From Pusillimonas sp044464525 (GTDB lineage: Bacteria > Pseudomonadota > Gammaproteobacteria > Burkholderiales > Burkholderiaceae_B): a DNA stretch of 64,000 nucleotides. The DNA lies in assembly GCF_044464525.1 (NCBI RefSeq), contig NZ_JBIQLE010000002.1, forward strand, positions 147,716 to 211,715. The letters run 5' to 3'. Positions 42,438 through 51,248 of this stretch are shown piece by piece. Both the position numbers and the translations under genes were made by a program. The notes below the pieces were generated by a model. That model ran no database searches. It had not been told where the DNA came from and saw only the letters and a program-made list of their open reading frames with translations. Position 1 is the first letter of the stretch, and each line of letters starts with the position of its first letter.

Positions 42438-43642
42438 ACAGCCCGTGGCGCGACGGCAACGAATTCCTGCTTCTGGAAAACGGCGAGGCCTACTACCCAA
42501 AGGTGAACCAGGCCATCGCCGAAGCCCGATCTGAAGTTCTGATAGAAACCTTCATCCTGTTTGACGACAAGGTCGGGCGCGCGCTAAGGCAAACCATAAT
42601 AGATGCAGCGAACCGCGGGGTGCAAGTAGACATCACTGTGGACGGCTATGGCTCGGACTCCTTGTCCGAAGAGTTCATACAGGGGCTGGCCGACGCGGGG
42701 GTGCGTCTGCATGTATTCGACCCCCGACCGCGTTTACTCGGGGTTCGCACCAACCTTTTCCGTCGCATGCATCGCAAGATAGTCGCCATTGACGGCCAAC
42801 TGGCCTTCATTGGCGGCATCAATTTCTCGATCGACCATCTGCAGGAATTCGGCCCCATGGCCAAACAGGATTATGCCGTCGAAGTGCAAGGCCCTTTGGC
42901 AACGGATATCGCGAACTATGTGCGCGGGATGCTGAAAGCGGCGCACGTCGGCAGGCGGCGCTGGCGCCGGCCCGCAAAGCTGGCGCCGCCCACGGGCGAT
43001 GCCAGCGGGCGCTTGATCGTGCGGGATAATGACACCAACCCCACCACCATAGAAAGCGCCTACCGCGTCGCCATACGAGGCGCGCAGACAGATGTGCTTA
43101 TCGCCAACGCCTATTTTTTCCCAGGCTATCGCCTCCTGCGCGACCTCGTCGCGGCCGCGCGGCGAGGTGTACGGGTGCGGCTTATTCTGCAAGGCCAGCC
43201 GGATATGCGATTCGCCCAGAAAGCGTCGGAAATGCTGTACGACTACCTGGAGTCGGCCGGCGTCGTCATCTACGAGTATTGCGACCGGCCTTTGCACGGC
43301 AAAGTCGCGTGCATCGATCAACGTTGGGCCACCGTGGGCTCCAGCAACCTGGACCCGTTCAGCCTGGCCCTGAACCTCGAGGCCAATGTGGTCATACATG
43401 ACCAGGAGTTCAACCGCGTGCTGCGCGACAATCTCGAGCAGCTCATCGAGCGGCACTGCCGGCGCATCGCCCAGCCCCGTGTCAAGCGCGGCTGGCTTCG
43501 CCGCCCTTGGACCAGTGTGCTGGTGTTTCATTTTCTGCGTCGCTTTCCAGCCTGGGCCGGAAGCCTGCCCGCCCACAAGCCGCGCCTCGAGACTGTGGGC
43601 GTCGATACTATCGCCGATGAGGGCACCCAGGAGCCGGCATGA
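42434..43642 (+). CDS. clsB: cardiolipin synthase B-like phospholipase D-family protein
   Basis: 402 residues with two PLD HKD motifs: HRKIVAIDGQLAFIGG (about 110-125) and HGKVACIDQRWATVGSSN (about 290-307), each HxKx4D followed by G-G/G-S. Organisation and length match ClsB of E. coli, a membrane-associated enzyme that makes cardiolipin from phosphatidylglycerol and another phospholipid. ATG 42434 overlaps the EEP stop and the stop overlaps the UPF0104 gene, all by four bases. The longer frame from 42245 is inside the EEP gene. Confidence 0.92.
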   Translation: MNSPWRDGNEFLLLENGEAYYPKVNQAIAEARSEVLIETFILFDDKVGRALRQTIIDAANRGVQVDITVDGYGSDSLSEEFIQGLADAGVRLHVFDPRPRLLGVRTNLFRRMHRKIVAIDGQLAFIGGINFSIDHLQEFGPMAKQDYAVEVQGPLATDIANYVRGMLKAAHVGRRRWRRPAKLAPPTGDASGRLIVRDNDTNPTTIESAYRVAIRGAQTDVLIANAYFFPGYRLLRDLVAAARRGVRVRLILQGQPDMRFAQKASEMLYDYLESAGVVIYEYCDRPLHGKVACIDQRWATVGSSNLDPFSLALNLEANVVIHDQEFNRVLRDNLEQLIERHCRRIAQPRVKRGWLRRPWTSVLVFHFLRRFPAWAGSLPAHKPRLETVGVDTIADEGTQEPA

Positions 43643-44658
43643 ATATCAGCTTTGCCAGAACACATTTGCGTCGCATCCCATGGCCGATAGTGACGCGTGT
43701 GCTGACCGGCATCATGGTCCTGGCGGTGATTGTGCTGTTATTCAATCTCGCACGCAGGTTGGACTGGGCCGCGGTGCTGGAATCGGCCGCAACCATCGGA
43801 ACGCCGACTCTCGCCCTTGCAATGAGCATGGTCGTTCTGGCTCATCTGGTCTATACGACCTTCGACCTGCTGGCCAAGCGCTACGCAGGCACTCCTCTAC
43901 CCTGGTGGAAGGTCATGGGTGTCTCGTCATTGAGTTACGCCATGAATCTCAACCTCGGAGTGCTCGTGGGGGGCGTGGCGATCCGGTTCCGCCTATATCA
44001 CCGCCTGGGGGTGCGCGCGGCCATCGCCGGGAAAGTCGTCGCCTTCAGCACCTTGACGAATTGGATCGGCTACGGATGGCTGGCCGGCGTGCTGTTCATC
44101 ATTGGCGCGATACCCCTGCCGGGAGCCTGGGACCTGGGCCGCGCCGCACTGCAGTTGGTTGGCCTTGCCATGCTGGCCGGCATAGGCCTTTATCTGGGCC
44201 TGTGCGCCTTCTCGCGCCGCCGCTCATGGAGGATACGCCGCCATCGCATAGAGCTTCCTCCCATAAGACTGGCGGTGGCGCAATGCATCCTTGCAGGCAT
44301 TTCCTGGTCATTGATGGGCGGCATCATCTACATCCTGCTTGGGCAACAAGTGCAATACACGGCCGTGCTGGGTATTTTGCTGTTTTGCAGCATCGCCGCC
44401 GTCATTGCCCACATTCCGGGGGGCCTTGGCGTGACCGAGGCAATTTTCGTTGGAGCGCTCGCAGGTTCGATGCCCGCTCATGAAGTATTGGCGGGCGTAT
44501 TGACCTACCGCGTTCTGTATTGTGTTGTTCCGCTGGCATTGGCCTTGCCTGCGTACCTGATCACTGAAGCCCGCCTAAGGGGAAGGACACCTAAAGCAAC
44601 CGAACCCGAGGCAAGGGCGGCAACCACCCCTGAGCCCCAGGCCGCCGCGCGGCCATAA
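43639..44658 (+). CDS. lysylphosphatidylglycerol synthase transmembrane-region (UPF0104/YbhN) protein
   Basis: 339 residues with about eight membrane helices, no cytoplasmic aminoacyltransferase domain. Family motifs: VLAHLVYTTFDLLAKRYAG, LSYAMNLNLGVLVGGVAIRFRLYHRLG, ILLFCSIAAVIAHIPGGLGVTEAIFV. These proteins are flippase-like. In E. coli ybhN is also next to clsB (ybhO) and an EEP gene (ybhP), so this trio is an ancient conserved set. Confidence 0.92.
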   Translation: MNISFARTHLRRIPWPIVTRVLTGIMVLAVIVLLFNLARRLDWAAVLESAATIGTPTLALAMSMVVLAHLVYTTFDLLAKRYAGTPLPWWKVMGVSSLSYAMNLNLGVLVGGVAIRFRLYHRLGVRAAIAGKVVAFSTLTNWIGYGWLAGVLFIIGAIPLPGAWDLGRAALQLVGLAMLAGIGLYLGLCAFSRRRSWRIRRHRIELPPIRLAVAQCILAGISWSLMGGIIYILLGQQVQYTAVLGILLFCSIAAVIAHIPGGLGVTEAIFVGALAGSMPAHEVLAGVLTYRVLYCVVPLALALPAYLITEARLRGRTPKATEPEARAATTPEPQAAARP

Positions 44659-44720
44659 AGCAAATAGGCACACAAATTGCTACTTTCTGCACGATATAAA
44701 TACTGCAAAGAGGCCTATAT

Positions 44721-45671
44721 ATGGCTCGCGTCATCTGGAAAGGCGCCATCACATTCGGCCTGGTCCATGTTCCCATCGTGCTGCATGCGGCGACCCGCGT
44801 CACGCGCCTGGATTTTGACTGGATAGACAGGCGGGACAACGCGCCCGTTGGTTACCAACGCATCAACAAGCACACCGGCAAGCCCATTGATGCAGAGCAC
44901 ATCGTAAAAGGCTATGAATACGAAAAAGGCGACTATGTCTTTTTAAGCGACGAGGATTTCAAGCGGGCAAAGCCGGGCGCGACCCAGTCCATCGACGTGC
45001 TGAGCTTCGTACCCGCCTCTGAAGTGCCCCTCTATTACTTCGATACGCCCTACTACCTGGCTCCGGACAAGCGGGGAGCCAAGGGCTATGCCTTGTTTCG
45101 CGAAGTTCTGCGTAAAAGCGGCTTGCTGGCGCTGGCCTCGGTCGTACTTCACTCGCGGCAATACTTGGCCGCCATGCTTCCGCTGGACGAAGTATTGATG
45201 TTGGTCACCATGCGTTATGCCGACGAAATCCGCGATGCCGGCGAGTTGGACATCCCTCAAGGTAAAGATCACGCGCCAAACGCCAAGGAAATGCAGATGG
45301 CCACCCGCTTGCTCGAAGATATGACGCAAGCTTGGGACCCGGATCAATACCGCGACGAATATCGGGATGACCTTATGGCCATGATCGAAGAAAAGATCGA
45401 GTCCGGCAAAACTCATGTGGTGGACGAAGCTGATGAAGCGCCTCGACGCAAGACCGGCAAGGTCATCGACTTAATGTCTATGCTGCAGCGCAGCATAGAC
45501 GAACGCACGGGCTCGTCGCAGAAGTCGTCCAAATCGGCCAAGAAGGCGGCGACAACCACCGCCTCTGCACGCAAAGCCACAAAATCGACAGCGAAAAAGA
45601 CATCCGCCAAGAAAGCGGCTCGTTCTTCCGGGAAAGCAGCTTCCGGCCAAGCACGGACCAAAAGTGCTTGA
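44721..45671 (+). CDS. ku: Ku DNA end-binding protein (bacterial NHEJ)
   Basis: 316 residues. Homodimeric ring that binds DNA double-strand ends and recruits LigD. Ku core: MARVIWKGAITFGLVHVPIVLH, FDWIDRRDNAPVGYQRINKHTGKPI, VLHSRQYLAAMLPLDEVLMLVTMRYADEIR. The C-terminal 60 residues are a lysine/alanine/serine tail (KSAKKAATTTASARKATKSTAKK), as in other proteobacterial Ku proteins where the tail promotes DNA binding and LigD stimulation. The ligD gene follows in the same direction. Confidence 0.96.
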   Translation: MARVIWKGAITFGLVHVPIVLHAATRVTRLDFDWIDRRDNAPVGYQRINKHTGKPIDAEHIVKGYEYEKGDYVFLSDEDFKRAKPGATQSIDVLSFVPASEVPLYYFDTPYYLAPDKRGAKGYALFREVLRKSGLLALASVVLHSRQYLAAMLPLDEVLMLVTMRYADEIRDAGELDIPQGKDHAPNAKEMQMATRLLEDMTQAWDPDQYRDEYRDDLMAMIEEKIESGKTHVVDEADEAPRRKTGKVIDLMSMLQRSIDERTGSSQKSSKSAKKAATTTASARKATKSTAKKTSAKKAARSSGKAASGQARTKSA

Positions 45672-45727
45672 ACCATCAAGGCCGGTGGCCGGTCCGGCCG
45701 GGTTAGTTTGGTTCCAATTCCAGCGAG

Positions 45728-48304
45728 GTGGTTTTGTTGAAGAATCCTTTGCAAACATATCAACGGAAACGCGACTTTGACGTTACAGCCGAGCCACGCG
45801 GTCGCACACCCAAAAAGCCCAGGCAACGCGCTGCCCAGTACGTCATACAGCGCCATGAAGCACGCCGCCTGCACTATGACTTTCGCCTGGAGGTCAACGG
45901 AGTGCTGGTAAGCTGGGCTGTGCCCAAAGGACCGTCGCTAGACTCCACCGTCAAGCGCCTGGCCGTGCATGTGGAAGACCATCCGCTGGAATATGGATCA
46001 TTCGAAGGAGACATACCAGAAGGCCAATACGGAGCCGGCCACGTCGACATCTGGGACAGCGGCAACTGGACGCCGGAATCCGATCCGGCGCAAGCGCTCG
46101 CCAAGGGCCACCTGAAATTCAACCTGGACGGGGGTTTGCAAGGCCAATGGCTGCTGGTGCGCACAAACAAAGAAGCTAACCAATGGCTATTGCGCAAGCT
46201 GGACGACGAGCATGCCGCGCCCGGTCACGATGCCGAGCGGGACGGCTTGCCCGGCAGCTCGTCTCCCAGTCGTGGCAACAGCCAAGGCAAGACCTCCGGC
46301 AGGGGCGCGAACAAGAGCGCCCCACTCGACGTCGACGACCGGCCGAAACGACGGGCGGCCAAGCCGCGAGCCACCGCAATGCCGTCTTTTATTTCTCCGC
46401 AATTGGCCACGCTTGTCGATCGGCCTCCGGCCGGCGGGGGCTGGTCCTACGAAGTCAAGTATGACGGATATCGCATACTGTGCTGCCTGGAAAACGGCAA
46501 GGCCAGCCTGTTAAGCCGCAACGGCAAGAGCTGGAACGTCCGCATGAAAAACCTTGCGGAAGAGTTATCCAATCTTGCCTTGGGCAATGGCTGGATCGAT
46601 GGAGAGGTCGTCTGCTTCGACGATAAGGGCATCAGCGACTTCCAGACCCTGCAGCAGGCGCTCGACGGCGGCTCGAACGAGCTCGTTTATGTCGCTTTCG
46701 ATCTGCCTTACTGGAACGGCATCGATCTGCGCGCTTTCCCTCTGGCGGAACGGCAACAACGGCTTGCCGAGTTGCTCGAACCGCTGCCCGCCGATGCCCC
46801 CATCATGCTCACGCAAACGCTGGACGTTTCAAGTGACACGGAAGGCGAATCCGCCTGGACCGAAGCCTGCCGACTGAGCCTCGAAGGACTGATTTGCAAA
46901 AAGAAAGACTCTCTCTATGCCGAAGGCCGCAGCACCACGTGGCTGAAGCTTAAATGCAGACCTCAACAAGAATTCGTGGTGGGTGGCTATACAGAGCCGT
47001 CGGGCTCCCGATCATATTTGGGCGCATTATTGGTGGGCCTGCGCGACGGCGAACGCTTGAAGTTCACAGGCAGGGTCGGAACGGGCTTCAAGCAAAAGTC
47101 TCTCGAGCTTTTGCACAACCGGCTTAAGGCGCTGCATCGCAAAACCAGCCCATTTTCAACGTCCACTGAAGGCCGAGGACGTTATGGAAGAAGCGGCGGC
47201 GCCATCCAATGGGTAACCCCAAAGCTGATCGTCGAAGTTGAGTACGGCGGCTGGACGCAGGAGGGCTTGCTGCGGCAAGCCTCGTTCCAAGGCTTGAGAG
47301 AGGATAAGCCGGCTTCGGCCATCACCGGAGAAACGGCCACCCCGCTGGATGCCATAGAAGCCGACGAGCCTGCTGATAAAGGCCGCACACGCACAAGGCA
47401 CAAGCGGCAAGATGCAGCGCCCAGCACCGGACCGACCCGTCTGGGCGAAGTAAAAATCACCAATCCTGATCGCATCGTCTATGCCAAGCCTGATCGCAGC
47501 AAGCTCGACGTGCTTGAATACTATGCGTCGGCGGCAGAGTGGATGCTGCCTCATCTTGAAAACAGGCGTATAGCGCTCTTGCGATGCCCGCGCGGTACGA
47601 ACAGCACTTGCTTCTTTCAGAAGCACCTGCACGGAACTCCGCCTGAAGGCGTGGAGCTGGATGACGAAGAGATTGTCGTTCAGAACGAAAGAGGCCTGCT
47701 CGAACTTGCACAAATGGGGGTCATCGAATTTCACACCTGGGGCTCGTCTCTGCCCCGCCTCGAAAAGCCTGATCGCATCACGCTTGACCTCGACCCGGAC
47801 CCGGACATTCCATGGGCGGACGTGGTCATCGCCGCCCGCCTGGTCCAGCGTTTGATGGAAGACGCTGGGCTGGTCCCCTATTTGAAAACCACCGGCGGCA
47901 AGGGCCTGCACCTGGTTGCGCCCATCAAGGCTGCCCACTCATGGGACACCGTAAAGGATTTTTCTCGCGCCATGGCCGCCTACCTGGCCCGTGAAGCACC
48001 TGGTCAATTCACAGCCAGCGTCTCGAAGGCGCGCCGCAAAGGGGTGGTCTTCGTCGATTATTTACGCAACGGAAGGGGCGCCACCGCCATCGCGGCGTTT
48101 TCTGCCAGGGCGCGGGAAGGCGCACCGGTGTCCATGCCGGTGGCGTGGGAGGAATTGGACACGCAGCATGATTTGCGCGGCGCGCGGTTCAATATCGCAA
48201 ATGCGCTGGAGTATCGGCAAGAACAAGGAGGCGATCCCTGGCAAGGCTATGCCTCGTCTCGCAAGCCGTTGCGCTTGGCTTTCCGCAAAGAACTGACCCG
48301 TTAA
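45728..48304 (+). CDS. ligD: multifunctional ATP-dependent DNA ligase LigD
   Basis: Repairs double-strand breaks with Ku. 858 residues in the order phosphoesterase-ligase-polymerase, as in Pseudomonas LigD. PE domain about 35-160 (QRHEARRLHYDFRLE, with His43 and His49), acidic/basic linker 165-220, ligase domain with adenylation motif EVKYDGYR (Lys244) and OB-fold to about 530, a charged linker, then the POL/primase domain about 572-858 with the catalytic LDLDPDPD. The start is ambiguous: GTG 45728, TTG 45734 and TTG 45737 are in frame, with GAGG at 45725-45728 favouring one of the TTG codons. Confidence 0.97.
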   Translation: MVLLKNPLQTYQRKRDFDVTAEPRGRTPKKPRQRAAQYVIQRHEARRLHYDFRLEVNGVLVSWAVPKGPSLDSTVKRLAVHVEDHPLEYGSFEGDIPEGQYGAGHVDIWDSGNWTPESDPAQALAKGHLKFNLDGGLQGQWLLVRTNKEANQWLLRKLDDEHAAPGHDAERDGLPGSSSPSRGNSQGKTSGRGANKSAPLDVDDRPKRRAAKPRATAMPSFISPQLATLVDRPPAGGGWSYEVKYDGYRILCCLENGKASLLSRNGKSWNVRMKNLAEELSNLALGNGWIDGEVVCFDDKGISDFQTLQQALDGGSNELVYVAFDLPYWNGIDLRAFPLAERQQRLAELLEPLPADAPIMLTQTLDVSSDTEGESAWTEACRLSLEGLICKKKDSLYAEGRSTTWLKLKCRPQQEFVVGGYTEPSGSRSYLGALLVGLRDGERLKFTGRVGTGFKQKSLELLHNRLKALHRKTSPFSTSTEGRGRYGRSGGAIQWVTPKLIVEVEYGGWTQEGLLRQASFQGLREDKPASAITGETATPLDAIEADEPADKGRTRTRHKRQDAAPSTGPTRLGEVKITNPDRIVYAKPDRSKLDVLEYYASAAEWMLPHLENRRIALLRCPRGTNSTCFFQKHLHGTPPEGVELDDEEIVVQNERGLLELAQMGVIEFHTWGSSLPRLEKPDRITLDLDPDPDIPWADVVIAARLVQRLMEDAGLVPYLKTTGGKGLHLVAPIKAAHSWDTVKDFSRAMAAYLAREAPGQFTASVSKARRKGVVFVDYLRNGRGATAIAAFSARAREGAPVSMPVAWEELDTQHDLRGARFNIANALEYRQEQGGDPWQGYASSRKPLRLAFRKELTR

Positions 48305-48305
48305 A

Positions 48306-48346
48306 GCCCCCCGGCCATATTGATGTTTTGCAGGCCGGGGGTTTTG
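48306..48346 (+). terminator. rho-independent terminator after ligD
   Basis: Perfect 9-bp stem CCCCCGGCC/GGCCGGGGG (48308-48316 and 48333-48341) with a 16-nt loop, followed by TTTT. Starts 3 nt after the ligD stop. Confidence 0.85.
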
Positions 48347-48353
48347 CCGCGCT

Positions 48354-48403
48354 TGTTTTTCAGTCGGGCCCTTTAACCCGCGTGTTTTTCAGTCGGGGCC
48401 CTT
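48354..48403. repeat. tandem-like direct repeat beside the ligD terminator
   Basis: Two copies of a 20/21-base sequence (48354-48373 and 48383-48403), core TTTTTCAGTCGGG, identical except for one extra G in the second. They lie between ligD and the convergent small gene. Possibly a duplicated transcript end; function unknown. Confidence 0.6.
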
Positions 48404-48409
48404 GCCGCC

Positions 48410-48868
48410 TTACTTCCTGTTTTTGCCGGTGTCCATGTTGCCAGGATCCTTGGCGTCTTCGTCTGATATCCCCGGAGGCAACAGGTTCCAGTCGGCGCCC
48501 ATACGATTCGGATCGGCCGGGCGGTTTCCCACCGTTCGCTTTTGCGGTTCCTGCGCGCTGGCCTCATGCCGCTCTGGTTTGCCGAGGCTATCCGGCTTGC
48601 GCATCGATTCCGGCGACCCTCCGGGGTTCCTATCTTGCGAAGGCCCCGGATAGGCGCCTCCTTCCTCGTACTCCGGCCCCTGCGGATTGGGCCGCTTGCT
48701 GTCATGCGCCCGAGCCGGCTCAGGTTCACCGTAAGCCGGCTCTTCGCTACCCCAACGTCCGCTTTTTCGCGTCGCGTTATCTTCGTCGAAATGCTCGTCC
48801 GAAGCGGGCTTGTCCTGCGGGCGTTTGCTACCCGGGCCCGGGTCATCGGTTCGCTGATTTGAGCTCAT
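48410..48868 (-). CDS. hydrophilic, probably disordered protein of unknown function
   Basis: 152 residues, almost devoid of hydrophobic stretches and rich in Pro, Glu, Asp, Lys, Arg and Gly (SSNQRTDDPGPGSKRPQDKP ... DPGNMDTGKNRK). No recognised domain. Its RBS GGAGATAGGCA and position 3 nt after the DUF883 gene stop support it as real and cotranscribed. Composition recalls small hydrophilin-like stress proteins, which would suit the surrounding stress genes; that is inference. Confidence 0.65.
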   Translation of the reverse strand: MSSNQRTDDPGPGSKRPQDKPASDEHFDEDNATRKSGRWGSEEPAYGEPEPARAHDSKRPNPQGPEYEEGGAYPGPSQDRNPGGSPESMRKPDSLGKPERHEASAQEPQKRTVGNRPADPNRMGADWNLLPPGISDEDAKDPGNMDTGKNRK

Positions 48869-48871
48869 TGC

Positions 48872-49210
48872 CTATCTCCGAGAATGGCCGGAAGACAGGC
48901 ATTTCCCCATCAACAAGCCGATGACGCCGGCGACGCAGACGGCCGTCCAGGCGTGCTTGTGGACGCATTCGTCGGTAGCGCGTGAAACCGCGTGATAGCT
49001 CTCTTTGAGGCTCTGCCTATAACTGCCCGCTTCTTTGCGGGCAAGTTCAAGCTGAACTTTAAGGCGGTCGCGAGCCGCCTCGATTTCGGCGCCGCTGTAG
49101 GCGGCTGTGGAGCGTAGCAGGTCGTCGGCGCTGCTGATCAGATCTTTTATGTTGGAAGCGACTTCGTCACGCTTCTCAGACACGTCGTCGCGTAGAGAAT
49201 TACGGGCCAT
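48872..49210 (-). CDS. DUF883 (ElaB/YqjD-like) membrane-anchored protein
   Basis: 112 residues from ATG 49210, chosen because AAGGAGTAATC directly precedes it. Long amphipathic helical body (LRDDVSEKRDEVASNIKDLISSADDLLRSTAAYSGAEIEAARDRLKVQLELARKEA) followed by a single C-terminal membrane helix (WTAVCVAGVIGLLMGKCL) and a basic tail. YqjD/ElaB proteins are tail-anchored, RpoS-induced and bind stationary-phase ribosomes in E. coli. Fits the stress-gene neighbourhood. Confidence 0.85.
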   Translation of the reverse strand: MARNSLRDDVSEKRDEVASNIKDLISSADDLLRSTAAYSGAEIEAARDRLKVQLELARKEAGSYRQSLKESYHAVSRATDECVHKHAWTAVCVAGVIGLLMGKCLSSGHSRR

Positions 49211-49301
49211 GATTACTCCTTGTATCGCCATATGGCGTCCCGAATGGACGCCAACGATCTTTAAGCAAGCAAGCCGTGTGCCGACTCTGGGAAACCTCTT
49301 G

Positions 49302-49502
49302 TTAGTCCCATTCAGCGGGCAGATGGTCTATTCCCGGAGTCTGCTGCGGGTCGACCCCCGGCAACGGGTTGGGAATGCTGTCCGGCGGCATCCGCCTTCG
49401 AGGGCTCTCGTCGCTGCCCTCGTTCTGCTCAGGGTTTGGGTTGGGATTTTTTCCAGGTTCCCGTTCGGACCGAAGGGCGCTTGAAAGCATGTGGTTCTGC
49501 AT
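49302..49502 (-). CDS. small proline/asparagine-rich hypothetical protein
   Basis: 66 residues, hydrophilic (PGKNPNPNPEQNEGSDESPRRR), no known domain. A good Shine-Dalgarno AGGAGAG lies 9 nt upstream of ATG 49502. It is in the same orientation as the DUF883 and disordered-protein genes. Composition similar to the 152-residue neighbour. Real-gene status is moderate. Confidence 0.5.
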   Translation of the reverse strand: MQNHMLSSALRSEREPGKNPNPNPEQNEGSDESPRRRMPPDSIPNPLPGVDPQQTPGIDHLPAEWD

Positions 49503-49663
49503 TTATGGCTCTCCTACTCGTAATTCAGGCAGCAGCAACCCGCCTGCTCGGGCCTGCCGCAGGCACTGGGTATCAGTATTAGTTACGAACCCAGCAACCT
49601 TCGTACCGACGCCGGCCAACCACGGAACGATTGCCTCTTTGTGGCAAGAGGATGGCCGCGCAG

Positions 49664-50641
49664 CTAAACGAGTTCGCGTTGATGCGGCGCCTCGAAATCC
49701 ATGAGAGGACCCGCCGGCACCACACCTGTCGGATTAATCTGGGTATGACTACGATAATAATGAGCTTTAATATGCCGCATGTCCACCGTGTCGGCCACCC
49801 CCGGATACTGGTACAGCTCGCGTGTGTATCCCCACAGCGCCGGGAAATCGACGAGGCGCTTCAAATTGCACTTGAAGTGTCCATGGTAAACCGGGTCGAA
49901 GCGCAGCAGCGTCGTAAATAGCCTCCAATCGGCCTCGGTAAGCGTTGCGCCGGCAAGATAGCGTTGCTTCAGCAGCCGGCGCTCGACTTTTTCAAGCGCA
50001 TCGAACAGTTCGCCTACCGCTTGTTCGTACGCTTCCTGAGTCGTGGCAAAACCGGCGCGGTACACGCCGTTGTTGATATTGGGATAAACAAGGGCATTCA
50101 TCTCGTCGATTTCGGCACGCAGTTCGACGGGGTAGTAATCACCGGCAGCCGCGCCCACGCCATCGAAGGCGCTGTTAAGCATGCGAATAATTTCGGACGA
50201 CTCATTGTTGACAATGGTGCGTCGCTGCTTGTCCCACAGCACGGGCACGGTGACGCGTCCGGTATACCCTGGTTGCGCCAGGGTGTACAGCTGATGGAGG
50301 TAACTGGCGTGATTGACGTGGTCGGGCACAACGCCCTCTTCGGGGTCGAATGTCCAGCCGTGGAGGGCCATGAGGGGGTTCACCGTTGAAACGGTGATCA
50401 TCGAATCAAGTTGCTTGATGGCTCGGAAAATCAGTGTGCGGTGCGCCCACGGGCAGGCCAGGGAAACATAAAGGTGATAGCGCCCCGCCTCGGCCTGGAA
50501 CCCCCCTTCGCCCGAAGGGCCGGCCGAGCCGTCCGGCGTGATCCAGTTGCGAAATTGTGTTTCAGTGCGAACAAAGCGTCCGCCGGTACTTTTCGTGTCA
50601 TACCATTGGTCGGTCCACTGACCGTCTATAAGTAAACCCAT
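49664..50641 (-). CDS. glutathionyl-hydroquinone reductase (GST Xi class)
   Basis: 325 residues from ATG 50641 (AAGGTGA RBS). Reduces glutathionyl-hydroquinones using glutathione. N-terminal thioredoxin-like domain with catalytic Cys63 (SLACPWAHRTLIF), VPVLWDKQRRTIVNNESSEIIRMLN for glutathione binding, and a helical C-terminal domain (YLAGATLTEADWRLFTTLLRFDPVYHGHFKCN). Matches YqjG/ECM4/PcpF in length and motifs. It is 16 nt downstream of a CueR-type regulator gene, an unusual pairing. Confidence 0.93.
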   Translation of the reverse strand: MGLLIDGQWTDQWYDTKSTGGRFVRTETQFRNWITPDGSAGPSGEGGFQAEAGRYHLYVSLACPWAHRTLIFRAIKQLDSMITVSTVNPLMALHGWTFDPEEGVVPDHVNHASYLHQLYTLAQPGYTGRVTVPVLWDKQRRTIVNNESSEIIRMLNSAFDGVGAAAGDYYPVELRAEIDEMNALVYPNINNGVYRAGFATTQEAYEQAVGELFDALEKVERRLLKQRYLAGATLTEADWRLFTTLLRFDPVYHGHFKCNLKRLVDFPALWGYTRELYQYPGVADTVDMRHIKAHYYRSHTQINPTGVVPAGPLMDFEAPHQRELV

Positions 50642-50657
50642 GGAATCACCTTCTTTT

Positions 50658-51059
50658 TCAGGGGGTATCGAAGCTGGAGAGCTCCTCGAGTATGGGACAG
50701 TCGGGACGATCATCACCATGACAGCAGTTGGCCAGAACCTGCAATTGGTCGCGGATGGACTGCAGCTTCGCAATATCGTGGTCCAGCTCTGTAATGTACT
50801 GGTGAGCCAGCCGTTTCACGTCATGGCTTTTGCGTTCCCTGTCCTTCCAAAGCCCGATAAGCGTACGAATGCGATCCAGAGAAAAACCCAGATCGCGCGC
50901 GCGGCGTATGAATCGCAGTGTTTGCACATCGGCCTCGCCATAAAGACGATAACCCGCCGCAGAACGCTCTGCGGCGGGCATAAGCCCAACGCTTTCGTAA
51001 TAGCGTATCATTTTTGCCGTAACGCCCGAGGCGTCAGCGGCTTCGCCTATATTCTTCAT
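50658..51059 (-). CDS. cueR: MerR-family regulator of CueR type
   Basis: 133 residues from ATG 51059. N-terminal winged helix (IGEAADASGVTAKMIRYYESVGLMPAAERSAAGYRLY) and dimerisation helix, then the metal loop NCCHGDDRPDCPIL with Cys113 and Cys121 at the spacing of E. coli CueR Cys112/Cys120, the Cu(I)/Ag(I) ligands; an extra Cys112 precedes. The alignment with CueR continues through LQSIRDQLQVLAN. No copper ATPase or chaperone is next to it; instead the hydroquinone reductase gene follows. Confidence 0.85.
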   Translation of the reverse strand: MKNIGEAADASGVTAKMIRYYESVGLMPAAERSAAGYRLYGEADVQTLRFIRRARDLGFSLDRIRTLIGLWKDRERKSHDVKRLAHQYITELDHDIAKLQSIRDQLQVLANCCHGDDRPDCPILEELSSFDTP

Positions 51060-51106
51060 CCGGCTTCCTCCCGTAGCGCGCGGGCGCAACGCCGCACTCC
51101 TCCAAC

Positions 51107-51127
51107 ACCTTACCACGACGGGAAGCT
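51107..51127 (-). promoter_or_regulatory. candidate CueR operator upstream of cueR
   Basis: On the minus strand the 21-base site has arms GCTTCCC and TAAGGT in the same frame and spacing as the E. coli copA operator (CCTTCCC...GGAAGGT). It lies about 48-68 nt upstream of the cueR start, so it would give autoregulation and control of the following reductase gene. The -35 box is not clear. Confidence 0.45.
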
Positions 51128-51248
51128 TAGAGAATTGAACAGTTGTTAAGGCCAAGACTCCCACGTATGTAGATTGGATGGATGCCGGAAACTTTTGATT
51201 TCAAGCCCTATTTTCGTATATAAAGCTGAATGTAAGCTGCCGATTTCA

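Noticed and set aside
43386..44483. 365-codon plus-strand frame overlapping clsB and the UPF0104 gene
   Set aside because: Frame-shifted reading of two recognisable genes with Arg/Gly/His-rich low-complexity composition.
45681..45700. GC-rich hairpin between ku and ligD as terminator
   Set aside because: No following T run, and ku and ligD are expected to be cotranscribed.
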